Origin: Quatrionicoccus australiensis
GTDB lineage: Bacteria > Pseudomonadota > Gammaproteobacteria > Burkholderiales > Rhodocyclaceae
Assembly: GCF_020510525.1 (NCBI RefSeq)
Contig: NZ_CP075188.1
Span: 1,302,001 to 1,366,000, forward strand
Direction: 5' to 3'
DNA length: 64,000 nt
This document shows, piece after piece, positions 27,296 through 35,121 of the stretch (within the stretch, counting starts at the first letter, position 1; every line of letters starts with the position of its first letter). The position numbers were made by a program, and so were the translations under genes. The notes below the pieces were generated by a model. The model searched no databases. It worked only from the letters and a program-made list of their open reading frames with translations, and was not told where the DNA came from.

Positions 27296-28468
27296 ATGTC
27301 GCATGTCATGAATACCTATGCCCGGTTGCCGGTGACTTTCAGTCATGGTCAGGGATGCCGGATTACAGATACCGAAGGCAAAGAGTACCTCGACGCGCTG
27401 TCCGGTATTGCAGTTTCTACGCTGGGGCATGCTCATCCCAAACTGGTGGCTGCGATTTCAGCCCAGGCTGGCCGGATGTTGCACACCTCCAACCTGTACC
27501 GGATTCGCGAGCAGGAAGAGCTTGCCGACAAGCTGTGCGAGCTTTCCGGCATGCAGGAAGTTTTTTTCGGCAACTCCGGTGCCGAGGCCAATGAGGCGGC
27601 GATCAAGCTGGCTCGTTTTTATGGTCACAAGAAGGGTATCGAGTCGCCGACCATCATCGTCATGGAAAAGGCTTTCCATGGCCGGACCCTGGCCACTCTT
27701 TCGGCGACCGGCAATCGCAAGGCGCAGGCAGGCTTCGAGCCGCTGGTCGCCGGCTTTGTCCGCGTTCCCCACGATGATCTGGACGCAATCCGGGCGGTTG
27801 CCGAACACAACAAGAACATCGTCGCTGTCATGCTGGAAGTGATCCAGGGCGAAGGCGGCATCCATCTGGCTTCGCTCGAGTATCAGCGTGGCCTGTGCCA
27901 GTTGTGCGACGAGCAAGGCTGGTTGCTGATCTGCGACGAGGTGCAATGCGGCATGGCACGCACCGGCAAATGGTTCGGTTATCAGCACGCCGGCATCCAG
28001 CCTGATATCGCCACCCTGGCCAAGGGCCTTGGCTCGGGCGTGCCGATTGGCGCCTGCATGGCGGGTGGCAAGGCGGCCGGGTTGTTCGGGCCGGGTAACC
28101 ACGGTTCGACTTTTGGCGGTAATCCGCTGGTATCGACGGCAGCGCTGACGACGATTCAGACCATCGAACAGGATGGCTTGATGGCCAGTGCCGAACGCAT
28201 CGGTGCCTTGATTCGTTCGCTGATGGCCGATGCGTTGGCTGGTGTCAAAGGCCTGGTCGAGATCCGTGGTCATGGTCTGATGATCGGTATCGAACTCGAT
28301 CGTCCGTGCGGCGAACTGGTCGGCAAGGCGCTGGCGGCCGGCTTGCTGATCAATGTGACGGCTGACAAGGTGGTGCGCTTCCTGCCGCCACTGGTTTTCA
28401 GCGAAAATGATGCTCGGGAGCTGGTCGACCGTAGCGCTCCCCTTATCAAGGAATTTCTGGCGGCCTGA
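27296..28468 (+). CDS. argD: Acetylornithine aminotransferase
   Basis: A 390-residue class III PLP-dependent aminotransferase of arginine (and possibly lysine) synthesis. Family motifs are GIAVSTLGHAHPKLV, EVFFGNSGAEANEAAIKLAR, the PLP-contact stretch LLICDEVQCGMARTGKWFG, and the catalytic lysine in DIATLAKGLGSGVPIGA. The ATG at 27296 is preferred, with MNTYARLPV beginning at the next Met four codons on; the longer frame back to 27239 crosses the leader hairpin and has no family match. It is followed three bases later by argF, consistent with an argD-argF unit. Confidence 0.94.
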   Translation: MSHVMNTYARLPVTFSHGQGCRITDTEGKEYLDALSGIAVSTLGHAHPKLVAAISAQAGRMLHTSNLYRIREQEELADKLCELSGMQEVFFGNSGAEANEAAIKLARFYGHKKGIESPTIIVMEKAFHGRTLATLSATGNRKAQAGFEPLVAGFVRVPHDDLDAIRAVAEHNKNIVAVMLEVIQGEGGIHLASLEYQRGLCQLCDEQGWLLICDEVQCGMARTGKWFGYQHAGIQPDIATLAKGLGSGVPIGACMAGGKAAGLFGPGNHGSTFGGNPLVSTAALTTIQTIEQDGLMASAERIGALIRSLMADALAGVKGLVEIRGHGLMIGIELDRPCGELVGKALAAGLLINVTADKVVRFLPPLVFSENDARELVDRSAPLIKEFLAA

Positions 28469-28471
28469 ACC

Positions 28472-29392
28472 ATGGCGATCAAACATTTTCTGCAATTCAA
28501 GGATTTCACCCGCGACGAGCTGGAGTACGTCTTCGACCGTACGCGCTGGATCAAGAACCAGTTCAAGTCCTACCAGAAGTACTGGCCGCTCAGCGACCGC
28601 ACGCTGGTGATGATTTTCGAAAAGGCCAGCACGCGCACCCGTCTCTCCTTTGAGGCGGGCATGCAGCAACTCGGCGGTTCGGCGATCTACCTGAACACGC
28701 GTGACTCCCAGCTGGGGCGCGGCGAGCCGGTCGAGGATGCGGCGCAAGTGATTTCGCGGATGAGCGATATCGTCATGATCCGCACTTTCGAGCAGGACAT
28801 CATCGAGCGTTTTGCCGCCAATTCGCGCGTGCCGGTGATCAATGGGCTGACCAACGAATACCACCCGTGCCAGATCCTTGCCGACATCTATACCTACATC
28901 GAGCATCGCGGCTGCATTCAGGGCAAGACGGTTGCCTGGGTCGGCGATGCCAACAATATGTGCAATACCTGGCTGCAGGCAGCAGAAGTGCTGGATTTCA
29001 AGGTACATGTATCAACGCCGCCGGGGTACGAGATCAATCCCGAGTTGGTTGGCGTGATCGACGAGTCGCATTTCAAGGTCTTTGCCGACCCAATGGATGC
29101 CTGCCGCGGTGCCGATCTGGTAACCACGGATGTGTGGACCTCGATGGGCTTCGAGGCAGAAAACGAAGAACGGATCAAGGCCTTTGCCGACTGGTGTGTC
29201 GATGGTGACATGATGCGTGTCGCCAATGAAGGGGCGGTATTCATGCACTGCCTGCCGGCGCACCGAGGTGAGGAAGTGACGGCAGAAGTCATCGACGGAC
29301 CGCAATCGGTGGTCTGGGATGAGGCGGAGAATCGTCTGCACGTCCAGAAGGCGTTGATGGAATATTTAATGTTGGGCCGTATCAACGGCTGA
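28472..29392 (+). CDS. argF: Ornithine carbamoyltransferase
   Basis: A 306-residue anabolic OTCase converting ornithine and carbamoyl phosphate to citrulline. The carbamoyl phosphate site STRTRLSFEAG, the HPCQILADIYTY motif, the catalytic HCLPAHRGEEV motif, and VWDEAENRLHVQKALM near the end are all intact. It begins three bases after argD, and argG starts 24 bases downstream, so three successive arginine steps are encoded together. N-acetylglutamate steps (argJ, argB, argC) and argH are not in the window. Confidence 0.96.
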   Translation: MAIKHFLQFKDFTRDELEYVFDRTRWIKNQFKSYQKYWPLSDRTLVMIFEKASTRTRLSFEAGMQQLGGSAIYLNTRDSQLGRGEPVEDAAQVISRMSDIVMIRTFEQDIIERFAANSRVPVINGLTNEYHPCQILADIYTYIEHRGCIQGKTVAWVGDANNMCNTWLQAAEVLDFKVHVSTPPGYEINPELVGVIDESHFKVFADPMDACRGADLVTTDVWTSMGFEAENEERIKAFADWCVDGDMMRVANEGAVFMHCLPAHRGEEVTAEVIDGPQSVVWDEAENRLHVQKALMEYLMLGRING

Positions 29393-29416
29393 GTTGAATT
29401 GAAACAAGGAACTGAA

Positions 29417-30757
29417 ATGAGCGACATCAAGAAAGTAGTGCTGGCCTATTCAGGCGGTCTGGATACCTCGGTCATCCTCAAGTGGTTGCAGGATGTGTAC
29501 AAGTGCGAAGTCGTCACCTTCACGGCTGACCTCGGTCAGGGTGAAGAGCTGGAACCGGCACGCGCCAAGGCGCTGAAGGCGGGCATCAAGCCAAAGAACA
29601 TCTACATCGACGACGTGCGCGAAGAATTCGTCCGCGATTTCGTCTTCCCGATGTTCCGCGCCAATACCGTCTATGAAGGCGAATACCTGCTCGGTACCTC
29701 GATTGCCCGGCCGCTGATCGCCAAGCGCCTGGTCGATATCGTCAATGAAACCGGTGCCGACGCCATCTGTCACGGCGCCACCGGCAAGGGTAACGACCAG
29801 GTGCGTTTCGAGCTCGGCGCCTATGCGCTGAAGCCGGGCATCAAGGTCATCGCACCGTGGCGCGAGTGGGACCTGATGTCGCGCGAAAAGCTGATGGCCT
29901 ATGCCGAGAAGCATGGCATCGAAATCGACATGAAGCACAAGAAGGGTGGCTCGCCGTATTCGATGGACGCCAACCTGCTGCATATCTCCTACGAAGGTCG
30001 TCACCTGGAAGATCCGGCCGCTGAAGCCGAAGAATCGATGTGGCGCTGGACCGTGTCGCCGGAAAAGGCGCCGAACAAGGCCGAGTATCTCGACCTCGAA
30101 TTCGTTGCCGGTGATCTGGTGGCAATCAACGGCAAGAAGATGAAGGCGCACGAGCTGCTTGCCACGCTGAACGAGCTTGGCGGCAAGCACGGCATCGGCC
30201 GTCTCGACCTGGTCGAAAACCGCTACGTCGGCATGAAGTCGCGCGGCTGTTACGAAACCCCGGGCGGCACCATCCTGCTGCGCGCACACCGTGCCATCGA
30301 GTCGGTCACGCTGGATCGCGAAGTCGCCCACCTCAAGGACGACCTGATGCCGCGTTACGCCAGCCTGGTGTACAACGGCTACTGGTGGAGCCCGGAGCGC
30401 AAGGCGCTGCAGGTGCTGATCGACCATACGCAACAGACGGTCAACGGCACGGTTCGCCTGAAATTGTACAAGGGCAACGTCATCGTCGTCGGTCGCGATT
30501 CGCAGACCGATTCGCTGTTCGATTCGACCATCGCCACCTTCGAGGACGATGCCGGTGCTTACGATCAGCGCGATGCTGGCGGTTTCATCAAGCTGAACGC
30601 CCTGCGCATGCGCATCGCCGCCAATCTGGCAGCGAAGAAGGCGGGCAAGCCGGCGGCCAAGAAGGCAGCCTCGGCAGCCAAGGCCGCACCGGCCAAGGCG
30701 GCTGCACCGAAGAAGGCAGCAGCCGCCAAGAAGCCGGCCGCCAAGAAGAAGGCTTAA
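29417..30757 (+). CDS. argG: Argininosuccinate synthase with lysine/alanine-rich C-terminal tail
   Basis: A 446-residue ATP-dependent synthase joining citrulline and aspartate. The N-type PPi-synthase loop [18 protein letters not shown], the [14 protein letters not shown] motif, the [17 protein letters not shown] segment and the YCETPGG-like [10 protein letters not shown] are present. The catalytic core ends near residue 404. The remaining 42 residues (30629-30754) are composed only of Ala, Lys, Pro, Gly and Ser, resembling histone H1-like or AlgP-like tails. Such an extension is unusual for ArgG. I start at the ATG 29417 (AAGGA upstream); an ATG-like start at 29399 would add six residues. 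The DUF2788 gene follows after three bases. Confidence 0.95.
   Translation: MSDIKKVVLAYSGGLDTSVILKWLQDVYKCEVVTFTADLGQGEELEPARAKALKAGIKPKNIYIDDVREEFVRDFVFPMFRANTVYEGEYLLGTSIARPLIAKRLVDIVNETGADAICHGATGKGNDQVRFELGAYALKPGIKVIAPWREWDLMSREKLMAYAEKHGIEIDMKHKKGGSPYSMDANLLHISYEGRHLEDPAAEAEESMWRWTVSPEKAPNKAEYLDLEFVAGDLVAINGKKMKAHELLATLNELGGKHGIGRLDLVENRYVGMKSRGCYETPGGTILLRAHRAIESVTLDREVAHLKDDLMPRYASLVYNGYWWSPERKALQVLIDHTQQTVNGTVRLKLYKGNVIVVGRDSQTDSLFDSTIATFEDDAGAYDQRDAGGFIKLNALRMRIAANLAAKKAGKPAAKKAASAAKAAPAKAAAPKKAAAAKKPAAKKKA
30629..30754 (+). repeat. Low-complexity AAK/KAA/KKP coding repeat at the 3' end of argG
   Basis: The DNA is built of imperfect GCN, AAG and CCG codon repeats (gcggccaagaaggc-type units) encoding a 42-residue tail of only A, K, P, G and S. 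Such tracts grow and shrink by slippage and often bind nucleic acid or polyanions when they are surface tails. The stop codon follows directly at 30755, so the tail is a C-terminal appendage and not a linker. Confidence 0.85.
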
Positions 30758-30760
30758 GAC

Positions 30761-30985
30761 ATGGAAAGCGGCACCGTATTCGGTTTCAACGAAGAACAGA
30801 TCGCAGACTTTTTCTCGACCTGGGGTGTCGCGGCTTTCATTATTTTCATGCTCTTCATCATCGGCGAGATTGCCTGGAAGTCGAAAGCCGGCAAGACGGG
30901 CACCTTCGTGCTCTTCTTTGTGCTGGCTTTCGGCATGGTCGGTTTTGTCGCCAAATCAGTCATTCAGAAAATCTGGGGTATTTAA
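30761..30985 (+). CDS. DUF2788 small membrane protein
   Basis: A 74-residue protein with two hydrophobic segments, AAFIIFMLFIIGEIAW and TFVLFFVLAFGMVGFVA, separated by the basic loop KSKAGKTG, and an acidic N-terminus (NEEQIADFF). This is the DUF2788 pattern: small inner-membrane proteins of betaproteobacteria with unknown role. It follows argG after three bases and directly abuts the ppnP start, so it appears co-transcribed with argG and ppnP. Nothing in sequence hints at an arginine-related function. Confidence 0.8.
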   Translation: MESGTVFGFNEEQIADFFSTWGVAAFIIFMLFIIGEIAWKSKAGKTGTFVLFFVLAFGMVGFVAKSVIQKIWGI

Positions 30986-31297
30986 ATGTCGCAATACGAC
31001 AAGGTTTCCGTGGTCAAGAAGGCCAATGTTTATTTTGACGGCAAGTGCGTCAGCCATACCGTCGTGCTCGAAGACGGCACCAAGAAGACAGTTGGCGTGA
31101 TCCTGCCATCCAGCCTGACCTTCAATACCGGCGCGCCGGAAATCATGGAAGGCGTTGGCGGCTCGTGCCGCGTCAAGCTCAAGGGCGAAAGCGAATGGAC
31201 GACCTATGGTGATGGCCAGTCCTTCAACGTGCCGGGCAATTCCAGCTTCGAAATTGCCTGTGACGAGCCGTATCACTACGTCTGCCATTTCGGGTAA
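30986..31297 (+). CDS. ppnP: Pyrimidine/purine nucleoside phosphorylase PpnP (DUF1255, cupin-like)
   Basis: A 103-residue cupin-fold enzyme that phosphorolyses several nucleosides. The family text is recognisable: [38 protein letters not shown], then [17 protein letters not shown] and a terminal YHYVCHFG. The length is that of E. coli PpnP (YaiE). Its ATG immediately follows the DUF2788 stop and yajQ starts five bases after it, making argG-DUF2788-ppnP-yajQ a likely single transcript. Confidence 0.93.
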   Translation: MSQYDKVSVVKKANVYFDGKCVSHTVVLEDGTKKTVGVILPSSLTFNTGAPEIMEGVGGSCRVKLKGESEWTTYGDGQSFNVPGNSSFEIACDEPYHYVCHFG

Positions 31298-31302
31298 TAG
31301 CC

Positions 31303-31797
31303 ATGCCGAGCTTTGACTTCACCTCCGAAGCCGACATGGTCGGCCTGAAGAATGCCATCGACGTCACTTCGCGCCAGATCGACAATCGCTATGACTTCAA
31401 GGGCACTTCGGCCAAGGTCGAACTGAACGAGAAGGACAAGGTCATCACCCTGTGGGGCGACTCCGACTTCCAGCTTGACCAGATCAAGGACCTGCTTTTC
31501 CCGGCCATGGAAAAGAAGGAAAAGGAAAGCGTCAAGCGCCTCGATCACCAGAAGGTGGTCAGCGTTTCCGGCAACAAGGTCAAGCAGGAAATGAAGATCA
31601 AGGACGGGATCGACAGCGAACTCGCCAAAAAAATCGTCAAGCTGGTCAAGGATGGCAAGCTCAAGGTCCAGGCCTCGATCCAGGGCGATACGGTGCGTGT
31701 CCAGGGCGCCAAGCGTGACGATCTGCAGGGCTGCATCGCGTTGATCACCAAATCGATTACCGATTTCCCGATCAAGTACGGCAATTTCCGCGACTAG
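31303..31797 (+). CDS. yajQ: YajQ-family nucleotide-binding protein
   Basis: A 164-residue protein of the YajQ (UPF0234) family. It begins MPSFDFTSEADMVGLKNAID and contains NRYDFKGTSAKVEL, KRLDHQKVVSVSG and KLVKDGKLKVQASIQGDTVR, and ends SITDFPIKYGNFRD. YajQ has two RNA-recognition-like folds; homologues bind cyclic-di-GMP in Xanthomonas and nucleotides or tRNA elsewhere. It is last in the argG-linked group and is followed by a bidirectional terminator. The c-di-GMP role is known only for some members and is not visible from sequence here. Confidence 0.93.
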   Translation: MPSFDFTSEADMVGLKNAIDVTSRQIDNRYDFKGTSAKVELNEKDKVITLWGDSDFQLDQIKDLLFPAMEKKEKESVKRLDHQKVVSVSGNKVKQEMKIKDGIDSELAKKIVKLVKDGKLKVQASIQGDTVRVQGAKRDDLQGCIALITKSITDFPIKYGNFRD

Positions 31798-31830
31798 ACA
31801 TTCCTGTCGGTCGACCGGCTGAAAAAGGCA

Positions 31831-31857
31831 AAAACGGGCATCGTGGATGCCCGTTTT
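31831..31857. terminator. Bidirectional intrinsic terminator between yajQ and the amidotransferase gene
   Basis: AAAACGGGCAT (31831-31841) and ATGCCCGTTTT (31847-31857) form a perfect 11-bp stem with a 5-base loop, with A and T runs on the two sides. It separates the convergent yajQ and minus-strand amidotransferase genes. Confidence 0.85.
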
Positions 31858-31878
31858 CTATTAGCCGGATACTCCGGT

Positions 31879-32592
31879 TCAGCGCTGCAGCCCCTTGATC
31901 CAGGTCGAATAAAGCTGTTCCGACAGGAGGCGCATTTTCGGCAGGCGGGCGGCGATTTCCTGCTGCATGACTTCCGGCAACTGGACGCTGGGCTGGTCGG
32001 CGGCTGTGATCGCCTCGTCGGCCCACTGTTCGCACCAGGTGGCGATCATTTCGGGAGTCATTTCGACATGGCATTGCATGCCGAGGTGCGGCCCCTTGAC
32101 GAACATCTGGTTGGCGCAGTGCGCGTTGCTCAGCAGGCGGCTGGCCTCCTCCGGCAGGCTGAAGGTCTCGCCGTGCCACTGGAAGATGGTGCCCGCCTTG
32201 CCGGCAAAGGGACCGAGCCATTGTCGGGCGATTGCATTGTCCTCGCCACAGCCTTCGCTCCAGCCGATTTCCTTGACCGGGTTGCGGGTGACCTGGCCGC
32301 CCAGCGCCTTGCTCAACAGCTGGCCACCGAGGCAATGGCCGATGACCGGAATGTTGCTGGCCGCGGCCTGGCGAATCAGCGCGCAGACAGGCTCTATCCA
32401 GGGCAGGGGGTCATTGACGCTCATCGGCCCGCCCATGAAACAGAGGCCGGAAAAGGCGTCGACCGTGGTCGGTACGGCTTCGCCTTCGTCAAGGGCGATC
32501 AGTTTCCATGGAATCCCTTGCTGCTCAAGGAATATGGCAAAATAACCGGGACCTTCAGTCGGGGAGTGGCGAAAGATGGCAACAGGTAGCAT
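31879..32592 (-). CDS. Class I glutamine amidotransferase-like protein
   Basis: A 237-residue stand-alone GATase1 domain. The nucleophile is C87 in IPVIGHCLGGQLLSKAL, and the His-x-Glu pair appears in LGMQCHVEMTPEMIATW (with the His acting in the triad). The start MLPVAIFRHSPTEGPGYFA is typical of this GuaA-like subgroup often annotated as GMP synthase-like; it lacks the ATP-pyrophosphatase domain, so it is not GuaA. Substrate unknown; relatives hydrolyse gamma-glutamyl compounds. Its start overlaps the divergent protease gene by 17 bases. Confidence 0.85.
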   Translation of the reverse strand: MLPVAIFRHSPTEGPGYFAIFLEQQGIPWKLIALDEGEAVPTTVDAFSGLCFMGGPMSVNDPLPWIEPVCALIRQAAASNIPVIGHCLGGQLLSKALGGQVTRNPVKEIGWSEGCGEDNAIARQWLGPFAGKAGTIFQWHGETFSLPEEASRLLSNAHCANQMFVKGPHLGMQCHVEMTPEMIATWCEQWADEAITAADQPSVQLPEVMQQEIAARLPKMRLLSEQLYSTWIKGLQR

Positions 32593-33253
32593 GGCAATAA
32601 AGTCGTCAGGGAAAATGATGCTTCATTTTACGCTGGCCTTGCTGACTGCAGGCCTGTTTCCCGTGCTTGCCGCGGCGCAGGAGGTTGGCTTGGCTGGCAT
32701 CATGGGAAGCAAGGCCATGCTCATGGTCAATGGTGGCGAGCCGCAGGCCGTGGCGATCGGGCAAAGCCTGGATGGCGTCAAACTGCTCTCCGTTCAGGGT
32801 GATCAGGTCGTGGTCGAAGTCGGGGGCAAAAAACGGCCGCTGCGCGTCGGGCAGCATGCGATTGGCGTCTCGAATGGCGATGGTTCGGGCAAGATCATCA
32901 TGACGGCCGATGGTCAGGGACATTTTTATACGACAGGGACAATTAACGGAACTTCGGTGCGCTTTGTGGTGGATACTGGAGCGACGATGATTTCCCTGGG
33001 CGCAACCGATGCCAAGCGGATTGGTTTGGATTTTAATCGTGGCGAGAAAATGATCTCGCATACGGCCAACGGCCAGACCGTGGTCAGCAAGCTGCAACTC
33101 GATACTGTTCGCCTGGGTGATATCACCCTGCATGGCGTCGATGCAGTGATTCACCAGAATGAAATGCCGATTGCGCTGCTGGGCATGAGTTTCCTCAACC
33201 GGATGGAAATGCAGCGCGACGGCAGTACCATGACACTTAAAAAACGATTCTAG
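32576..33253 (+). CDS. Retropepsin-like clan AA aspartic protease (TIGR02281-type), exported
   Basis: A 225-residue protein with an N-terminal signal (MMLHFTLALLTAGLFPVLAAAQ, longer than needed upstream), a small beta domain with a PDZ/SH3-like character (residues about 40-95), and a single-domain aspartic protease. The catalytic motif is VRFVVDTGATMISLGATDAK and the flap and closing motifs are GVDAVIHQN and ALLGMSFLNR. Such retropepsin-like proteins act as dimers in the periplasm or membrane. Starts at 32576, 32591 or 32615 are possible; 32576 has GGGGAG about ten bases upstream but overlaps the divergent amidotransferase, so the start is uncertain. Confidence 0.82.
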   Translation: MATGSMAIKSSGKMMLHFTLALLTAGLFPVLAAAQEVGLAGIMGSKAMLMVNGGEPQAVAIGQSLDGVKLLSVQGDQVVVEVGGKKRPLRVGQHAIGVSNGDGSGKIIMTADGQGHFYTTGTINGTSVRFVVDTGATMISLGATDAKRIGLDFNRGEKMISHTANGQTVVSKLQLDTVRLGDITLHGVDAVIHQNEMPIALLGMSFLNRMEMQRDGSTMTLKKRF

Positions 33254-33263
33254 GAGAGAGATC

Positions 33264-33521
33264 ATGCCGGACCGTGACCAGGAAATAAGCATGTTGCGCC
33301 ATGAGCTGGAAATGCTGATGAGCGAGCGCCAGTCGATATTGCGGATTGTTGGTGCGGCGGCGGCACTGATCGCCTGTCTGGACAGCAAACGTTTGCCGGT
33401 GGGCGCGATTGAAGCGGCCGATGTGGTTGCCACGTCGATCAATTGCCTTTCGGAAGAAACTTTGCAGGATGCGCTGAATGCCGTTCATGCCGAAATCGAG
33501 GACAATGTTTCGGCAGCATGA
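33264..33521 (+). CDS. Small helical hypothetical protein upstream of a Nudix gene
   Basis: I do not recognise this 85-residue protein. It starts with a likely coiled-coil helix (DQEISMLRHELEMLMSERQSI) followed by a hydrophobic helix (IVGAAAALIACLD) and a C-terminal amphipathic helix rich in Glu. GGAGAGAG before the ATG at 33264 is a strong ribosome-binding site, and the stop overlaps the Nudix ATG (ATGA), so it is very probably expressed with it. No cysteine or metal motif stands out. Confidence 0.7.
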   Translation: MPDRDQEISMLRHELEMLMSERQSILRIVGAAAALIACLDSKRLPVGAIEAADVVATSINCLSEETLQDALNAVHAEIEDNVSAA

Positions 33522-34111
33522 ATCCCGATCTGCAAAGCATCAGAAATTGCCTGCTGGCGGTTCCTGCCGCCAGTGACTTCGTTCAGGAAGAGGGGGGGGA
33601 GGGTTTGTCGCTGACCGCGGCGGCCGTGCTTTTCCCGATCGTGCTGCGTGAAACCGGGCCTACCGTTCTGCTCACCCAGCGTACAGCCCATTTGCGCGAC
33701 CATGGTGGCCAGATCAGTTTTCCCGGTGGCCGGGTCGAGAATGAGGATCTGACACCGGTTGATACCGCCTTGCGAGAAACGGAAGAGGAGATCGGGCTGG
33801 CGCGTCAGCACATCGAGATTCTCGGCTTTCTGCCGGAGTACCGAACCGGCACCGGTTTCAGGGTGACGCCTGTGGTCGGATTGGTGCAACCGCCCTTTGA
33901 ATTGAGCGTTGATCCTTTCGAAGTCGCTGAGGCTTTCGAGGTGCCGCTGGATTTCCTGCTGAATCCGCTGAATCACAAGGAACATTCGCTGCATTATCGG
34001 GGTGCCATGCGGCATTTTTTCGCCATGCCTTATGGCGACTATTTTATCTGGGGGGCGACGGCTGGCATGATTCGTTCGCTGACTGCCCGTCTTGGTCTGC
34101 ATCCCGCCTGA
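33518..34111 (+). CDS. Nudix CoA pyrophosphatase (NudL-like)
   Basis: A 197-residue Nudix hydrolase of the CoA pyrophosphatase (UPF0035) group. The diagnostic upstream motif LLTQRTAHLRDHGGQISFPGG is followed by a Nudix box ending in ALRETEEEIGL, with the acidic cluster binding magnesium. The protein would cleave CoA or acyl-CoA to 4'-phosphopantetheine and 3',5'-ADP. I place the start at the ATG 33518 (overlap with the previous gene). A thiolase follows two genes later, but no functional link is evident. Confidence 0.88.
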   Translation: MNPDLQSIRNCLLAVPAASDFVQEEGGEGLSLTAAAVLFPIVLRETGPTVLLTQRTAHLRDHGGQISFPGGRVENEDLTPVDTALRETEEEIGLARQHIEILGFLPEYRTGTGFRVTPVVGLVQPPFELSVDPFEVAEAFEVPLDFLLNPLNHKEHSLHYRGAMRHFFAMPYGDYFIWGATAGMIRSLTARLGLHPA

Positions 34112-34174
34112 GCTTGTGGTATGGTGGTGCTTTAGCATAAGAAAACAAGCCGATTACGGCGAAATCTCTGCCCC

Positions 34175-35098
34175 ATGAGTCTTTTCTCGCTGATTGCTGT
34201 TTTTCTCATCGAGCAGCTACAACCCCTCTCTTACCGCCGCGTGGTGGTTGCCCCTCTTTCGGCCTGGGCGGATTTCATCGAGTCCCGCTTCAATGCGGGC
34301 GAGTATCGTCATGGCGTCATCGCCTGGTGTCTCGCCGTGTTGCTGCCGGTTGGTATGGTGGCCGTGCTTTACGGCCTGCTTTATTCGTTGAATCCCCTGT
34401 TGGCCTGGGCATTCAATGTTGTCGTGCTGTATCTGACCATGGGTTTTCGTCAGTTCAGCCATCATTACACCGAAATCCAGCTGGCATTGCGCCAGGGGGA
34501 TTTGACCCAGGCCCGTGCGCTGCTTGGTGAATGGCTGGGGCGTTCGGTCAGTGACCTGGGGTCGGAAGATATTGCCCGGCTGTCGATAGAGCAGGCGCTG
34601 CTTGCTTCGCACCGCCACGTATTTGCCGTGTTGCTCTGGTTTGTCTTGTTGCCGGGGCCGTGTGGTGCTGTTCTTTACCGGATGTCGGCAGTGATTGCCG
34701 AGCGATGGCACAACCGTAATGTGACTGAGCATAATGTGTTCTTCGCGTTTTCCCGCCAGGTTTTCGGTATTATCGACTGGCTGCCATTGCGTGCTACGGC
34801 TGCCGTCTTCGCCATCGTCGGTGATTTTGAAGATGCGGTTTATTGCTGGCGGACGCAGGCGGACCAATGGCCGGAGCGTGATCAGGGGATCGTGCTGGCC
34901 AGTGGCGCCGGGGCCCTGGGGGTTCAACTCGGGATGCCGGTGCTCGATGATGGCCTGGTGACGGATCGTGCCGCGCTGGGAACCGGTGATCCGGCGGATG
35001 TCGATTTCATGCAGAGTGCCGTGGGGCTCGTCTGGCGGGCCACGGTCATGTGGATTGTGTTGCTGTTTTTGTTGGGGCTTGCCAGTCTGGCAGGCTGA
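34175..35098 (+). CDS. CobD/CbiB-like integral membrane protein
   Basis: A 307-residue protein with four or five hydrophobic segments, similar to the betaproteobacterial CobD/CbiB family. Conserved-looking parts are SLFSLIAVFLIEQLQPLS, LYLTMGFRQFSHHYTEIQ and ARALLGEWLGRSVSDL, followed by EQALLASHRHVFAVLLWF. True CbiB attaches aminopropanol to cobyric acid. No other cobalamin gene is nearby, and this variant is a divergent lineage in bacteria that often lack the rest of the pathway, so the name should not be read as function. It starts 63 bases after the Nudix gene. Confidence 0.75.
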   Translation: MSLFSLIAVFLIEQLQPLSYRRVVVAPLSAWADFIESRFNAGEYRHGVIAWCLAVLLPVGMVAVLYGLLYSLNPLLAWAFNVVVLYLTMGFRQFSHHYTEIQLALRQGDLTQARALLGEWLGRSVSDLGSEDIARLSIEQALLASHRHVFAVLLWFVLLPGPCGAVLYRMSAVIAERWHNRNVTEHNVFFAFSRQVFGIIDWLPLRATAAVFAIVGDFEDAVYCWRTQADQWPERDQGIVLASGAGALGVQLGMPVLDDGLVTDRAALGTGDPADVDFMQSAVGLVWRATVMWIVLLFLLGLASLAG

Positions 35099-35121
35099 AT
35101 GATTCTTACAAGGAGATGTTT

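Noticed and set aside
31879..32592. Annotating the amidotransferase as GMP synthase (guaA)
   Set aside because: Only the GATase1 domain is present; the ATP pyrophosphatase and dimerisation domains of GuaA are missing.
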